Source: Auricularia sp. M13
Lineage: Eukaryota; Basidiomycota; Agaricomycetes; Auriculariales; Auriculariaceae
Direction of reading: 5' to 3'
DNA length: 64,000 nt
Assembly: GCA_037042915.1 (NCBI GenBank)
Contig: CM073204.1
Span: forward strand, 806,001-870,000
Shown here: piece by piece, positions 52,638 to 62,879 of the stretch
Layout of the letters: each line of letters opens with the position of its first letter
How positions within the stretch are numbered: position 1 is the stretch's first letter
The notes under the pieces: model-generated
The model's database searches: none
Told to the model about the DNA's origin: nothing
The model's input: only the letters and a program-made list of their open reading frames with translations
Position numbers and translations under genes: made by a program

Positions 52638-54098
52638 GAGGAGGAGGGGATGGGTGAGGGTGAGGGTGCGTTGGTGGTCTTGGAGTGCCCTCCTGACGAT
52701 GATGTGCTAGGTTCTGGAAATTGCGCTTGCTTGCTCTGATCGATTGCTCTCCTCTCCTCTCCTCCTTTCCTCTCCTCTCACACTCTTCGCCTTGCCTTGC
52801 CTTGTCCGAGTCCGAGTCCGAGTCGATGTGTATTACATAGGTGCCCACTCTCCGTAACGGAGTGTGGGCGTGCGCGTTTTTCTTGGAATGAGTATGGACG
52901 AACCCTTGATGCCCACTCGTACTAGCACAGAATTTACGTTTAAGAGTGTGCGCCTGAGTCATACTGGTGCACGACTTGACTGCTGGCCGACGAGGAGAGT
53001 ACTAAGCCACTGCTCCGCCTTGCCGCCGCACGACGGGAGATCCGCGTGGTTCGAACTGCCAATCCACCGTGTTGTCGCGGTAGGTATAAATCTGCCCACG
53101 AACGTTGTACCGTCGCAGTGGAGCGTTTCCCGACCCCCCCTCCCCCTCCCCGGCAAACTTCAACCCCATGCGCCCTCCCGCCGCCATACTCCTTCAATTG
53201 GCTCTCCCGTTCGCTCTCGCCGCCTGTGTCGTTGCGAGCACGACTTGCGTCACTCCCGGATTTGACCCTTGTGCGCTCTTCAAGTTGCTGCATCTTCAAA
53301 CGCAAATGTTGAAAGTCTGATAGTCGAGTCGCAGATATTTGCCCGGGCGCGTGCTGCACGCTCAGCCATTCTGTTCCGGGGTGCTTGTCGACGAGCCCGG
53401 GTAGTGGGGGGAAATGTCTGGCCGTGCCACTCTGATTCTCAGGAGTCAAGATGACAACTTGAACATGTACAGTCTGAAGATTGAATATTGAGGGACTGGA
53501 GTCGTAGGCGAGTCGCAGAACGAGAAGCATTGGCATGCCAATGAGACCCAGCTACAGGGAGACCTGCAAATGCTGCACGGTTGTACGGATTCGAAAGTAT
53601 GTGGATTTCTCTGCGAATTATTGGCTCCGGAAAATGGATGTCCCCCCGGCTCTTCCTATCGCACATTACCACACAGCAGCGCGCCTGGCTACACGGTGCT
53701 CGGCGGCCCGACGTGTCGGGCAGTTCATTTGATGAAGAGAGCACCTCAGGATAGTGTATAAAGCACTCCAAATACTTGAAACAGGCAAAAAATTCCTTCT
53801 CCTTCGCGCACTCGGTAGAGAAAGGCGTGGGAGTTGCGGCATGGATCCTTCGGATCGAATCAGAGTGGATGCCACACTTGCCACCTGTACTGTACAAGCC
53901 TTATCACTCTCCACTGTTTGCGTGTACTGTATACCGCATGATCAGGTGACACGGGGCTTACCACAGCGCGAGCCGCCCACCGTTGCCGATCAGCGCGCTT
54001 GTAACTGTCAACGCAGCGCATAAAGCTTTCCTCAACTGCAGCGATCTCCCAGTTGAACGGCAGCCATCAGTCAAATCGCCCTCGATTAAATTCTCAAT
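52638..54098. other. Intergenic, with a CT-rich microsatellite
   Basis: 52748-52778 is a TCTCC-type microsatellite; 52806-52827 has CCGAGT repeats. No gene recognised. Confidence 0.5.
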
Positions 54099-54358
54099 AT
54101 GCGCTCTCCCTGGACCACCTCCGTCCTCGCTCTCGCTCTCGCTTTCCTTCTCGGCCAGTCCTGTTGTAGCTGATGTCACTTGCTACTCGAGCTTCGTTAC
54201 TGGCGGTGTCTGTGAGTCGCGCCCGGCCCGCGAGACTGGACCTGACCGGGCTTCTGTCAGATTTCTGTCCGGACTCCACGTTCTGCTGCACCCTGCCGCG
54301 CGTGGGCTTCCCGGGATGTAGCGAGAGCAGTACAGGCCGGCCGTGCGAGGATATCTAG
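54099..54358 (+). CDS. Putative small secreted cysteine-rich protein, frame uncertain
   Basis: ATG 54099 opens a textbook signal peptide (MRSPWTTSVLALALAFLLGQ), but its frame stops 25 codons in. The adjacent frame carries PVVADVTCYSSFVTGGV, which joins through a 49-nt intron (54212-54260; T|GTGAGT ... CTGAC ... TGTCAG|AT) to FCPDSTFCCTLPRVGFPGC and a stop at 54358. A one-base slip in the CT-rich signal sequence, or an unseen splice, would link them. If joined, the mature protein has six to eight cysteines, as in many fungal effector-like proteins. Confidence 0.4.
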
Positions 54359-54990
54359 ATTGGCGGGCTGATCGATGAAGCCTGTCTGCTGCTAGTGGTA
54401 GAGAGTTTCCGATGTGGAGTCCTGTGGCTTCTGTACCACGAAGTAGATGTTTGGACGTCTCATCCTACCTTGAGCTGAATCTGGGCCAGCTTAAGCCAGC
54501 GAATCTTGCTGCCGCCCTCAGCGAGTTCTCTGTATCAACTCAGTATGCCTTGCGGCAGCAAGGACCTCGAACAGTCCAGTAGACTCTATGTGGTAGAATC
54601 ATGTACATCCTAATAAGAAAAAAAATCTAGGCACACATATTCTTCCAAAACAACATTCGTATGCACCTCCATTTAACATGCTTATCGAATGAGTTCTGGC
54701 CTGGCAGGCGCAAGGAAGACGCTCGGATTGTGCCTCCGACCGCTGTCAGTGTTTGCATGGTGCTTTCCAAGCCTGAAACCCTGAAGCAAAAGATATTTCG
54801 TGTAAAGGCAGGTTACCGGTATTGTAGTTTTCCGAATCGGAGGAGGAATGTCGGAGCTCCAATTTGCCTGTCAAACGTCGCGGCTGTGCACAATGTTGAT
54901 TCCGGATCTTTCGACGAACTTGCTCTTGCACTACGCTGTCGCAGACTCGCAGGGAGCACGAACCGTCCCCAGGAGCTCAAAAATTGCGCT
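54359..54990. other. Intergenic upstream of the F-box gene
   Basis: The downstream gene's frame remains open from 54661, but this part looks non-coding. Confidence 0.5.
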
Positions 54991-56859
54991 ATGTGTGCCT
55001 TCGCCCCACAGCAGCTTCCGCCAGAGCTCATCCACCACGTCCTCGACCATCTCGGCTACAGGGCTCTCTCCGACGTTCGGCGCGCAGGCCAGACGTGTCG
55101 AGCATGGCGTATGGTTGCGCGCTCACATCCCACCTTTGCCTGTCGCATTAGGCTCGTCGCGATGAAGGAAAACCAGGTCTTTGATCGTGCTGTGGAGTTC
55201 TTCCTTGATCGTCTGTCTGCAGTATGTGGCGGCAATTTGGACCTCCACATCGTACTGGTTGGCTTTGGGCGAAAGGTAAAGGCGAAGCGCATCGTTCGTA
55301 ACACTGTTATCCCGGCGCTGAAGGCATCCTTGTGGCGCATGACGAAGCTATATATCCGGTGTGAGGAGGGCTTCATTCCTGACCTGCTCAGCGCGCTGGC
55401 CAGCGCGCTGGCCAGCGCGCCGGCTCCGCGCCTCACGGAATTCAGCTTTTCGAGCACCCTCGAGCGCGGTACGATCAAGCACACTCTCCCTATAGACCTA
55501 TTCGCAGCCCACGCCCCGCGTTTATTCGAAATCAAGATCAACAGCTGTCATTTCCCCGAGGTTGCACTTCCCGTGTTCGCGCGCGTGCGCAAGCTTGCCA
55601 GCGACCTCGAATTCCATGGACAGCCTCAAGGAGCCCTCGTGCTCCGACCCGAGCGGTGGTTTGTGCACTGCCCGGCATTGGAGGAGCTGTACATCTCGGG
55701 GAATCGCTCATTCGTAATCCATTGCTACTCTCCTCTGCCTACACCAGCATCCCGCGCACCTCGAAGTGAGCCAAGGAACCTTAATGGAGCTGTGACTGTG
55801 CCATTTGGGAACCTTGGTCAAACAAGCTGCGAGTGATCGGCTTCGAAGCCTTGCCTTATCCGTCAGGCTCTGGCGGGATTTGAGAGCCTCCAGAGAGGTC
55901 TTTCAAAGCCCTTCAAAGCCATGATATGGTGCTATCAAAATGGACTATTAGGTTACAGAGCTGCTATAGAGGGGGGGTATACTTTGAGCTCTTCTGATCT
56001 CTGACGACCGTAAAGCACATTATAGCGATGTCCTTTTTTGCAGAAGTATTGGCGCGGCGTCTTGGGACGCATGCCCCCCGTCGGACGTCACGAAGCTGCG
56101 CTGCCTGACCGTGACTTGTGTCGAATCGGCCGAGGATTCCCACTCTGTCGTTTCTGCGCTCGCCCACACCGGCATGGAGAGCGTCGACCTGGACACGACG
56201 CACGTGGGGCGCGCGACGCTGGACCTCTTGCTTGCGGATTTTGACTCGGACGATGCGGATGACCAGCGCCTGGAGCTCGACGTCGTTCAAGGCGACGATA
56301 AGGTATCCATCTCGATATACGACGCGGCGCGTGCCCGACGGCGCACGCTCTCCCACGCCGAAGACTCGGAGTACTATGCACTTCTGCATCGACCCGGCAG
56401 GCGCATCGCTGAGGTGGTCGCACCCTGCTTTGCACGGATTGCCCCAAGAATCGTCCGCATGTCCTTGCTGGAGCAGGCAGACCCCTGGAGCTGCATCTTG
56501 GGCCTGTTCGACTCCAAAGCAAGTCCTCCGAGTCTTTCCGGCGTCGAGACGTTAACACTGCTGCTCTACAACGGCTTGTTCACCGGACTTTATGGCTGTG
56601 AGGATCATCCTGGCGCGTCTCTGACACTGCCGGCTCTCAGGCGACTGGAGCTAGTATACGAAGGAGATGATCGAGTCTTCCAGGTGAAAGCGGAACAACT
56701 CATATTCCTCGCGGGCACCATGCTCAAATTCGGTAAGGATCGTAAGCTCAAGCTTGGCCTGAAGAACGCAATATTGTGGGGACGGTCAAGTGGGGGCTCG
56801 CAGACTACTTCGACGAGCAGTTCGTGCAGGACGATTTTATAGTGCGTTTGATCCAGTAG
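54991..56859 (+). CDS. F-box protein, possibly interrupted
   Basis: ATG 54991. F-box: LPPELIHHVLDHLGYRALSD, then VRRAGQTCRAWRMVARSHP. LRR-like body with HCPALEELYISGN and TKLRCLTVTC, closely parallel to the gene at 45182-46279. A 71-nt intron (56733-56803, donor GTAAGG, acceptor CTCGCAG) leads to the last exon, ending FVQDDFIVRLIQ. Between 55.69 and 56.04 kb about 350 bp breaks the frame: using CT|GTACATC (55689) and TTTTTTGCAG (56043) gives a phase-correct 355-nt intron and a 480-residue protein, but it drops a few residues conserved in the paralogue, so an insertion at about 55711 is the alternative. Confidence 0.75.
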
Positions 56860-56877
56860 CACTGGCACTGTGAGCTG

Positions 56878-57130
56878 CTACACGGATATCCTTCGCGCAG
56901 GACATACGTGTCGCTCGTGGCGCATGGTAGCTCGCGCACACCCCAATTTTGCTTGCGACATTACATTCGGGGCCTCAAACGATGTCTGCAACGGTGCATT
57001 GGAGTTATTCTTGGACAGGATGGCTGCTTTGCCGGATGTCAACTTGTATCTGGAGCTCTCCCTCGAGCTGAAGGACAACTCCTCGCTTCGTGAAGGGTCT
57101 GTGCAATGTCTACGACTTGCGTGTCCTTGC
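56878..57130 (+). pseudogene. Truncated tandem copy of the F-box gene
   Basis: Reads DILRAGHTCRSWRMVARAHP, then NGALELFLDRMAALPDVNLY, clearly similar to residues 30-90 of the gene ending 20 bp upstream (VRRAGQTCRAWRMVARSHP, DRAVEFFLDRLSAV). The start of the F-box and everything after about 80 residues are missing. A short unequal duplication fits. Confidence 0.75.
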
Positions 57131-57152
57131 GATGTTCCAGCACAGGCCAGAG

Positions 57153-57449
57153 TCAGTGAGATGCCAGAGACATGATAATATGCATTGCTCTCCTACGCAA
57201 TCGGACTCGCGATGTACACACACGAGTCCAAGCCCAAGTTCTTTGCCGATCAGTCCGCGTAGGCATCCTGCACTGATCAGTCACCGTACCCGCGATAATC
57301 AAATGCAACTCACTACTATGGATTCCCACAAAAGCCTTAGGACATGGGTTCTGAGGAGAAGTCTCTGGATCCTGAAGCTTTACTGGTGTTGGCTCCGCTA
57401 GAGCCAGAAGGATGGAGAACGAGAGTATGACTATGCGTGGAACGTGCAT
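57153..57449 (-). CDS. Putative small secreted protein
   Basis: ATG 57449 begins MHVPRIVILSFSILLALAEP, a good signal peptide, followed by TPVKLQDPETSPQNPCPKAF. Unspliced it gives 98 residues with a basic tail; a 57-nt intron (GTGGGA ... TGATCAG) could remove the stretch after PKAF. Few cysteines. No family recognised. Confidence 0.4.
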   Translation of the reverse strand: MHVPRIVILSFSILLALAEPTPVKLQDPETSPQNPCPKAFVGIHSSELHLIIAGTVTDQCRMPTRTDRQRTWAWTRVCTSRVRLRRRAMHIIMSLASH

Positions 57450-57978
57450 CGCGTAAGCAGTGGAAGTCGTAGGTGCACGAAGTCTATCGAAGCCCAGATT
57501 TATATCACACCAATAGGCCACCCTTTCCCCGCGACCGCAGACGGCAGATTGCGGATGATTGAACGATCGCTGACGACGGCGACGCAATCGATAACCCGAT
57601 ATGATAACCTTCGCGCAAGAGCACAGCAATAGCAGATGATATAAATGAATCCCGCATCGCCCCAGTAGAAGCTGTATTTTACTGCAAGCGCTCAGCGCTG
57701 TATCTTGAAAAGAATTACAAACTCCGCTCAAGCTCCTCATCTTAGCTCCGATTTTCATCGCACGTGAGCTTGTCAGCACCCGCCACGGCTATCGGCCCCT
57801 CAGGCTCTTGTGCCCCACAAGGCCCGGTTCTGATGTCATACACGTCAAGGTGATACAGCGATCCAGGATGCCCGGCAAACCCGAGTTCGATATCCATGCG
57901 AGCTAATCGCCTCTAGCGACTCAACCGCATTGGCACTATGGCAGGTGCGTCTGAAGAAGCCATTTCCGGGTAGCGCCG

Positions 57979-59433
57979 ATGCCTTTTCTCATCTACCCTC
58001 TCGCAGAAAGCAAGCTGCTCAGGGACGCTCGGGCCATAGTCCGCCCCGAGGATACAGACGCGCTCTCGAATGGGGACCTGGTCAATCTATGGGACGTTAT
58101 ATTTGCCTGGGACGATTACTGCGTCCCTGAAGCGCGGCTCGCCAAGTCAGTCAGCGTCGCCACTGAAACAAGTAACAAACCTGACCACTTGTGTAGATGG
58201 CGACAGGAATGCGACACACTGGCCGACGACGCTCTCGCGGAAGTCTTTGACCATGCGCCCGATGGTGGAGGCCATGGAATTGACCTGCTCGCTGCCGTGG
58301 AGCGCGCAGCTGGCTCGGATTCCAGCTGCGCATGCGGGCGCTTCTTGTCGAATGTCACGCAGGATCCGCCACTCGACATAATGGCTTCCACCTCCGATAT
58401 CTTGACGGCGCGCCGCTTCTTCTGGGATAACAGTTTTGCTATCCTGCAAAGTTTGCTGCACATGAGCCTGGCCGGCGGCTTTGCAAGGTGTGCCGCAATA
58501 CGATAACTTACTCCGTTGCTGATTTCTTGAAGTCCGAGGATCACGAGGGTTCTCCGAGAAACGTCGTATCTCGTGCCGCCACCGTCTACTGTCGACGACA
58601 CACTGCGCAACGCGAGGGAGCGTACATTCACCCGCCTGCTCGAAACCGTGCAGTTCGTTTTAGACGTGATGGGCGGGATCCCCCCGGACACAGCATATCC
58701 AGACTCATCATCCTCGGACATACTCCTGGGTAACCTGGTTCCCCGTCAGCCCGGTTGGACGTCCGTTATCCGGGTCAGATTACTCCACGCCCTCGCAAGA
58801 CGCCGCGCTCGCGCTCGCTTGCGAGGCGAAGCTCCTCTGAACCAACAAGATATGGTAGCCACGCTGGCCTCGTTCTCGATAGCACCTATCTGGTCCCTCG
58901 AGCGAATGTCTCCACGTACATTTTGGCCGCCGCAGCGCGAGCGCGAAGCTTTCGTCGCCGTATGGCGTCACATTGGCTGGTATATGGGCATATCGCCGGA
59001 CCGATTACGCACGCACTTTTGCTGCTACGACGCTGGTTCGAAGCTCTTGGCCACCGCGGGTCTGACTTCTCTTCTTCCCGAAGATGATGACGACCACTTC
59101 ATTCCGCCGACAATGACTTTGCTCCGCTCCATCGCCAATCGCGCGCCGCTCCAATCAACCATTGAATTCCACTGCGCGTTCGCGAGGTTTCTGCTCGGCG
59201 ATCCCCTGGCAGATCATCTGTCCATCCCGCGAACGTCGCTTGCGAGTCGACTCAGACTGTATATTGGTATAATCGCGCTTCAGGGTACTGTATGGTTTGG
59301 CCGTGTCTGGCGACGTGGCTGGCGTGAGCAGCGCTCGCGGATTCTTCGACACGGTGCATTCCCCGATGACATAATACGCGCATTTGTATCTGACACTTTC
59401 CAGCGCTTCCTAGAGTCGTTCGTAATTACTTAG
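57979..59433 (+). CDS. DUF2236 / ER-bound oxygenase MpaB-like protein
   Basis: Exons 57979-58145, 58197-58487 and 58533-59433 (introns 51 and 45 nt, both phase-correct) give 452 residues. The pattern fits the MpaB/rubber-oxygenase (DUF2236) catalytic domain: an early ECDTLADDALAEVF; the helix FFWDNSFAILQSLLHMSLAG ending GGFA; ARERTFTRLLETVQFVLDVM; the R-x-L-H-A-x-x-R box (VRLLHALARRR); PLNQQDMVATLASFS; and REAFVAVWRHIGWYMGI. Members are haem-dependent oxygenases; MpaB cleaves a farnesyl chain in mycophenolic acid synthesis and is ER-bound. The substrate here is unknown. The start is the first ATG in frame; an earlier exon cannot be excluded. A separate 71-codon frame follows 2 bp after the stop. 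Confidence 0.75.
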
Positions 59434-59435
59434 GT

Positions 59436-59651
59436 ATGCGCCGCACGACCTTCCGCGCACGCCAGCCCGGCAAATGGCAGTTCTCGGAGGAGGTTAGAGC
59501 GGCGGAGAGCACGGGCCTGCCCGACTATGTCGGCGGCGCTAGGATGGCGAGCGACTGGCGCTGGCTGATGTGGGAGATGGGCGCCGTCTGCGCTGTTGCT
59601 GGCGGACTAGCGCTCGGCGTCGCAATATGCACCATTCGCCTGCTTTCATGA
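59436..59651 (+). CDS. Small ORF with one membrane helix, or last exon of the DUF2236 gene
   Basis: 71 codons from ATG 59436, two bases after the stop of the DUF2236 gene. Starts MRRTTFRARQPGKWQF, ends with a hydrophobic helix GAVCAVAGGLALGVAICTIR. An 80-nt splice from CAC G|GTGCAT (about 59354) to CTTAG|GT (59433) would be in phase and fuse this to the oxygenase as a C-terminal anchor. Independent translation is the alternative. Confidence 0.4.
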   Translation: MRRTTFRARQPGKWQFSEEVRAAESTGLPDYVGGARMASDWRWLMWEMGAVCAVAGGLALGVAICTIRLLS

Positions 59652-59831
59652 TACTGTCCTGCGGTCGTTCTCATATAGCGATTCCCTGACATTGCAACCT
59701 TTACGATATATTGACAATGCGTAATACTGCGTCAGTCGCTGAGCACAATTGCTATACCGCACGGTGGACATCAAGTCTAGGATCGGGGGTGAGTACTGAG
59801 GCTTCCATCGCATCGCCGCGAGTACAGACCT

Positions 59832-60026
59832 TCAACAAACGATCGTTCCACTGAAGAGTTCAACGCAATCCGTGCCCGGCCAGGCATTAAGAGACTTCAC
59901 CGGAGGGCAAACGACAGTGCCGCTGCTGAGCGTGAAGCAGGCCCCGGCCGCAGTTGCCGCCGTGTGCGTGCCGTTGTGGGCGAGGGCGAGGGAAAACGCG
60001 AGGGAGATAGCAATGAAGATACGCAT
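59832..60026 (-). CDS. Secreted peptide precursor with two C-x2-L-x-SGT-x-VC motifs
   Basis: 64 residues from ATG 60026. Signal peptide MRIFIAISLAFSLALA, a short linker with an N-glycosylation site (NGT), then motif 1 CFTLSSGTVVC, a spacer PPVKSLNAWPGTD, and motif 2 CVELFSGTIVC, which ends the protein. The only four cysteines bound the two motifs, so each may close an 11-residue disulfide loop. The same motif ends the divergent neighbour at 60751. A frame extension to 60227 exists but lacks sense. Family unknown; candidate signalling, defensive or ribosomally made modified peptide. Confidence 0.6.
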   Translation of the reverse strand: MRIFIAISLAFSLALAHNGTHTAATAAGACFTLSSGTVVCPPVKSLNAWPGTDCVELFSGTIVC

Positions 60027-60750
60027 TGAGGGATGGCAGAAAAACCTCGTGCCACTACGCTGTCTTTGTGCACTTGTAGCGGCGGCTGCGAATGCGACGC
60101 TGGCAGATGGCCGATGTCGGGAAAAATCAACCCTGGCTGGAGGCACGCTCAAAGGTAAACACGTTCTAGGAACACCAGTCTCCATCGTCTCAGCTGCCGC
60201 ACTAGGTCCGTTACAGATGTTTTCCACGGCAAATCTTCATCTATTTCTCGACGTGATTCACCCAATCTCCGTCGTGACAGTCTCTCTGAGAATATTTCGC
60301 TGGGACGTCTTGAGGGTTGTACGAGAGCTGCTTCGACTCGGAGTATCGCAAGGTGTTGGCAGCCATCTTCGACTATCGCGCCGAATTACAAAGTGCAAAT
60401 TCATCCAAATATTTCCTGATATTCTCTGCATTTATTTATAGAACGACATGTCCGGGGACGGTGCGGAACTTGGCCCAGCGCAGGCGTTGATGCTCAGCGT
60501 TCCCTCTACGCAAGATTATTGGCCAGTGTCTCCGAAATGCAGGTATGGCCGCGACGTCTGCCACTTGTCTGCCACTCTGTCGGTGTCAGCGGTAGCTTTG
60601 AATTAGCAAAGTGACAAGATCTCAACCCCCCGCGCAGCCGGGGGTCTGTCGAACGTTTTCCCGGCTCAGCGATAAAAGGCGAAGAACTAGATCAACTTGA
60701 GAAACTCACAGCAAAGACACCCAGTCCCAGCCGTAGCCCTCTCATCAGCC
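60027..60750. promoter_or_regulatory. Shared upstream region of two divergent peptide genes
   Basis: 724 bp between two divergent ATGs. A GATAAAAG TATA-like box lies at about 60671, 80 bp before the plus-strand ATG. The 189-codon plus-strand frame overlapping the left half has no sign of being a protein. Confidence 0.5.
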
Positions 60751-60891
60751 ATGCGTTTCTTCTCTACCGTCGTCGCCCTCGCTCTCGCTGCACTCGCCGC
60801 TGCCGCCCCTGGAGAAGTTGGTGCTCGCGCTGCTGCTCTGCAGCCTCCGTCTGGCTGCGCGCAGCTCCCGTCGGGCACTGTCGTCTGCTAA
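60751..60891 (+). CDS. Secreted peptide precursor with one C-x2-L-x-SGT-x-VC motif
   Basis: 46 residues from ATG 60751. Signal peptide MRFFSTVVALALAALAAAA, then a 17-residue linker, and the end motif CAQLPSGTVVC followed directly by the stop. Its two cysteines are the only ones. It matches both motifs of the gene at 59832-60026 at C, L, SGT, V and C. The 3' end is not a CaaX box, so it is not a lipopeptide pheromone precursor. Alanine-rich composition and small size mean it would be skipped by most gene finders. Confidence 0.6.
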   Translation: MRFFSTVVALALAALAAAAPGEVGARAAALQPPSGCAQLPSGTVVC

Positions 60892-61094
60892 ATGGAGGGT
60901 AACTCGAAGGTGGGGTTTCTAAATCATCCTCTACGTGGAAACCGCTGAGACAAGGTCTATCGCAGTCTTTCGAATACGGCCTCCATAAGATTATGCGGTC
61001 GGAACGTGATACTTGTTAATCACTTTCAATACAATGCTATTGGCTGTCGAGGCTGAGATATACGCGACCCTTTTTATAAGCATGCTAGTGACGG

Positions 61095-61440
61095 TTGGCA
61101 CGGTTCGAACTGCGCAAGATGTACGCGCGACCGGCGGCGTGGGGATTTAGACTATTTCGACTTGGTTTGGAGGACGACCACGCCGCCGCACCGCTCAGAG
61201 ACTACATAAGCACGGGCACCCCACGGTGTCCACCGAATGGGACATCAATGGGGTCGCTGTGCCCGTCCAGATTCTCGCGCCGAACCACGATCCGACGTGC
61301 AATCCGGCATACCTTCCAGAAGATGCTGAATCGAGCGACTGATTTATGTAAACGCGCGTGCTCCGTCAGCGGTGACCATGAGGAGAACAAGCCTGGCCGG
61401 GAGGCGCGTCGCGCCGGCGAGGGGCAAGAGTGGGGGTGTT
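61095..61440 (+). pseudogene. Decayed dienelactone hydrolase copy
   Basis: Fragments parallel the C-terminal half of the intact gene 300 bp downstream: FELRKMYARPAAWGFRLFRL (intact: ELRKTLGF ... AVFRL), AAPLRDYISTGTP (intact AAPLVDCISTGHP), then in another frame WDINGVAVPVQILA (intact DIDEVAVPVQVLA), and HTFQKMLNRA (intact HTFQKLQEL). The catalytic Cys region is lost and the frame shifts at least twice. Confidence 0.75.
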
Positions 61441-61737
61441 TCCTGGTAGATGTAACACTTACTTGCAAACTGTCCAGCAGAGGCCTGGGCTCTCTTCAGT
61501 GAATTTGTAATTTGGGAAGGGCAGGAGCACTGGTACGCACAACTGAATTGAAGCGTGCTACACCATGTCGAAGCACGGAGTAGCGCTGCCGATGACCTCA
61601 GGTAGCTTACGCGGCCATTTCCTTTGTCATGGTTGTCAGCCGCAGGCTGCGCAGATTAGTGCCGCAAGGCGGCCCATATATGGGCCTCATTGCATGAGGA
61701 TCCCTGCAATCGATATCAGCTAAATCTCGTTCGCAAC

Positions 61738-62499
61738 ATGTCGCTCGCTCCGTGCTGCCTGACGGGTTTCCAGTGGAACGGCACGCCCAGCGGACGCGTG
61801 GGCAAGCTCGGGGCCAACGATGCCTACATCACGGGCGACAATCCCAAAGTCGCGGTGCTGCTCGTGCACGACGCGTTCGGCTGGACGTTCGGCAACACGC
61901 GCCTGCTCGCGGACCACTTCGCGCGCGAGGCGAACGCGACGGTCTTCGTGCCGGACTTCTTCGGCGGCGAGGTCCTCCCGCACGACCTGCTGCTCGCCGG
62001 GCGCTGGGCTGAGCTCGACATCGCGGGCTTCATGCAGCGCAACTCCCGCGCCATCCGGGAGCCGGAGGTCTTCGCGGCCGCACGCGAGCTGCGCAAGACA
62101 CTCGGATTCGAGAAGGTCGGGGCCATCGGGTACTGCTTCGGCGGGTGGGCCGTGTTCCGCCTGGGCGCGAAGGAGCACAGTGCGGCGCCGCTGGTCGACT
62201 GCATCTCGACCGGCCACCCGTCGCTCCTGACGGTCCAGGATATCGACGAGGTCGCCGTACCGGTCCAGGTCCTTGCGACCGAGATTGACCGGATGTACAC
62301 GGCCGAGCTCAAGGCTCACACGTTCCAGAAGCTCCAGGAGCTCAAAGTGCCTTTCGACTACCAGCATTTCCCGGGCGTTGAGCATGGCTGCTTCAGCCGC
62401 GGCGACGAGAAGATTCCGGGGGACCGTGAGGCGCTGGCGCGGGGCAAGAATGCAGCTGTTGCTTGGTTCGTGCAGCAGTTGCATGGCTCGAAAGCGTAG
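61738..62499 (+). CDS. Dienelactone hydrolase family protein
   Basis: 253 residues from ATG 61738 (MSLAPCCLTGFQWNG), one exon. Alpha/beta hydrolase of the dienelactone hydrolase family: an early VAVLLVHDAFGW, nucleophile elbow AIGYCFGGWAV (Cys in G-x-C-x-G), acid VLATEIDRMYTAE (Asp), and GVEHGCFSRGD (His). The Cys-Asp-His triad is complete. Bacterial relatives open dienelactones in aromatic degradation; fungal ones are cytosolic and mostly uncharacterised. The dead copy just upstream shows a past tandem duplication. The frame extends 16 codons above the ATG without another ATG. Confidence 0.9.
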   Translation: MSLAPCCLTGFQWNGTPSGRVGKLGANDAYITGDNPKVAVLLVHDAFGWTFGNTRLLADHFAREANATVFVPDFFGGEVLPHDLLLAGRWAELDIAGFMQRNSRAIREPEVFAAARELRKTLGFEKVGAIGYCFGGWAVFRLGAKEHSAAPLVDCISTGHPSLLTVQDIDEVAVPVQVLATEIDRMYTAELKAHTFQKLQELKVPFDYQHFPGVEHGCFSRGDEKIPGDREALARGKNAAVAWFVQQLHGSKA

Positions 62500-62879
62500 G
62501 TCGTGTGACGAGAAGTGAGGATTCGCTGTAACTGTGCCTTCTGCGCCTGTAAACCTGCTGCTCAACGAAGTATGTTAAACAAAGAGCACAGTTGCGCTAT
62601 ACGTGGCATTTTATATCATCTGAAATTAGCAATTGAGCGCAAGGAAGTTTATGAGGAGGTTAGGCAATGGAACACTGTCTCCGCTCACCATGACTCGCGG
62701 ACACCCATCAACACACCAAGAGAAAATTTTAAGTAAATCGATTATCCATGATAATTGGACAAGTCGATGCACACCGTTCGTAAGTTGCTAGAAAATCTAC
62801 ATGGTCGTTAATCGGGAAAGACGCGTTTACACTCCGACAGCCGAACCTTGGCCTCATCCTCCGCCGCGCACCAAGCCCA
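62500..62879. other. Intergenic
   Basis: No gene recognised; likely terminator of the hydrolase gene and promoter of the following gene. Confidence 0.5.

Noticed and set aside
53040-53062. GTTCGAACCAC resembling a tRNA B box on the minus strand
   Set aside because: No A box, acceptor stem or cloverleaf could be built around it.
60751-60891. Peptide as a mating pheromone precursor
   Set aside because: Fungal lipopeptide pheromones end in CaaX; this ends in the cysteine itself and has a secretory signal peptide.
61100-61115. GGTTCGAACTGCG as a possible tRNA B box
   Set aside because: It lies inside the decayed hydrolase copy and no tRNA fold fits.
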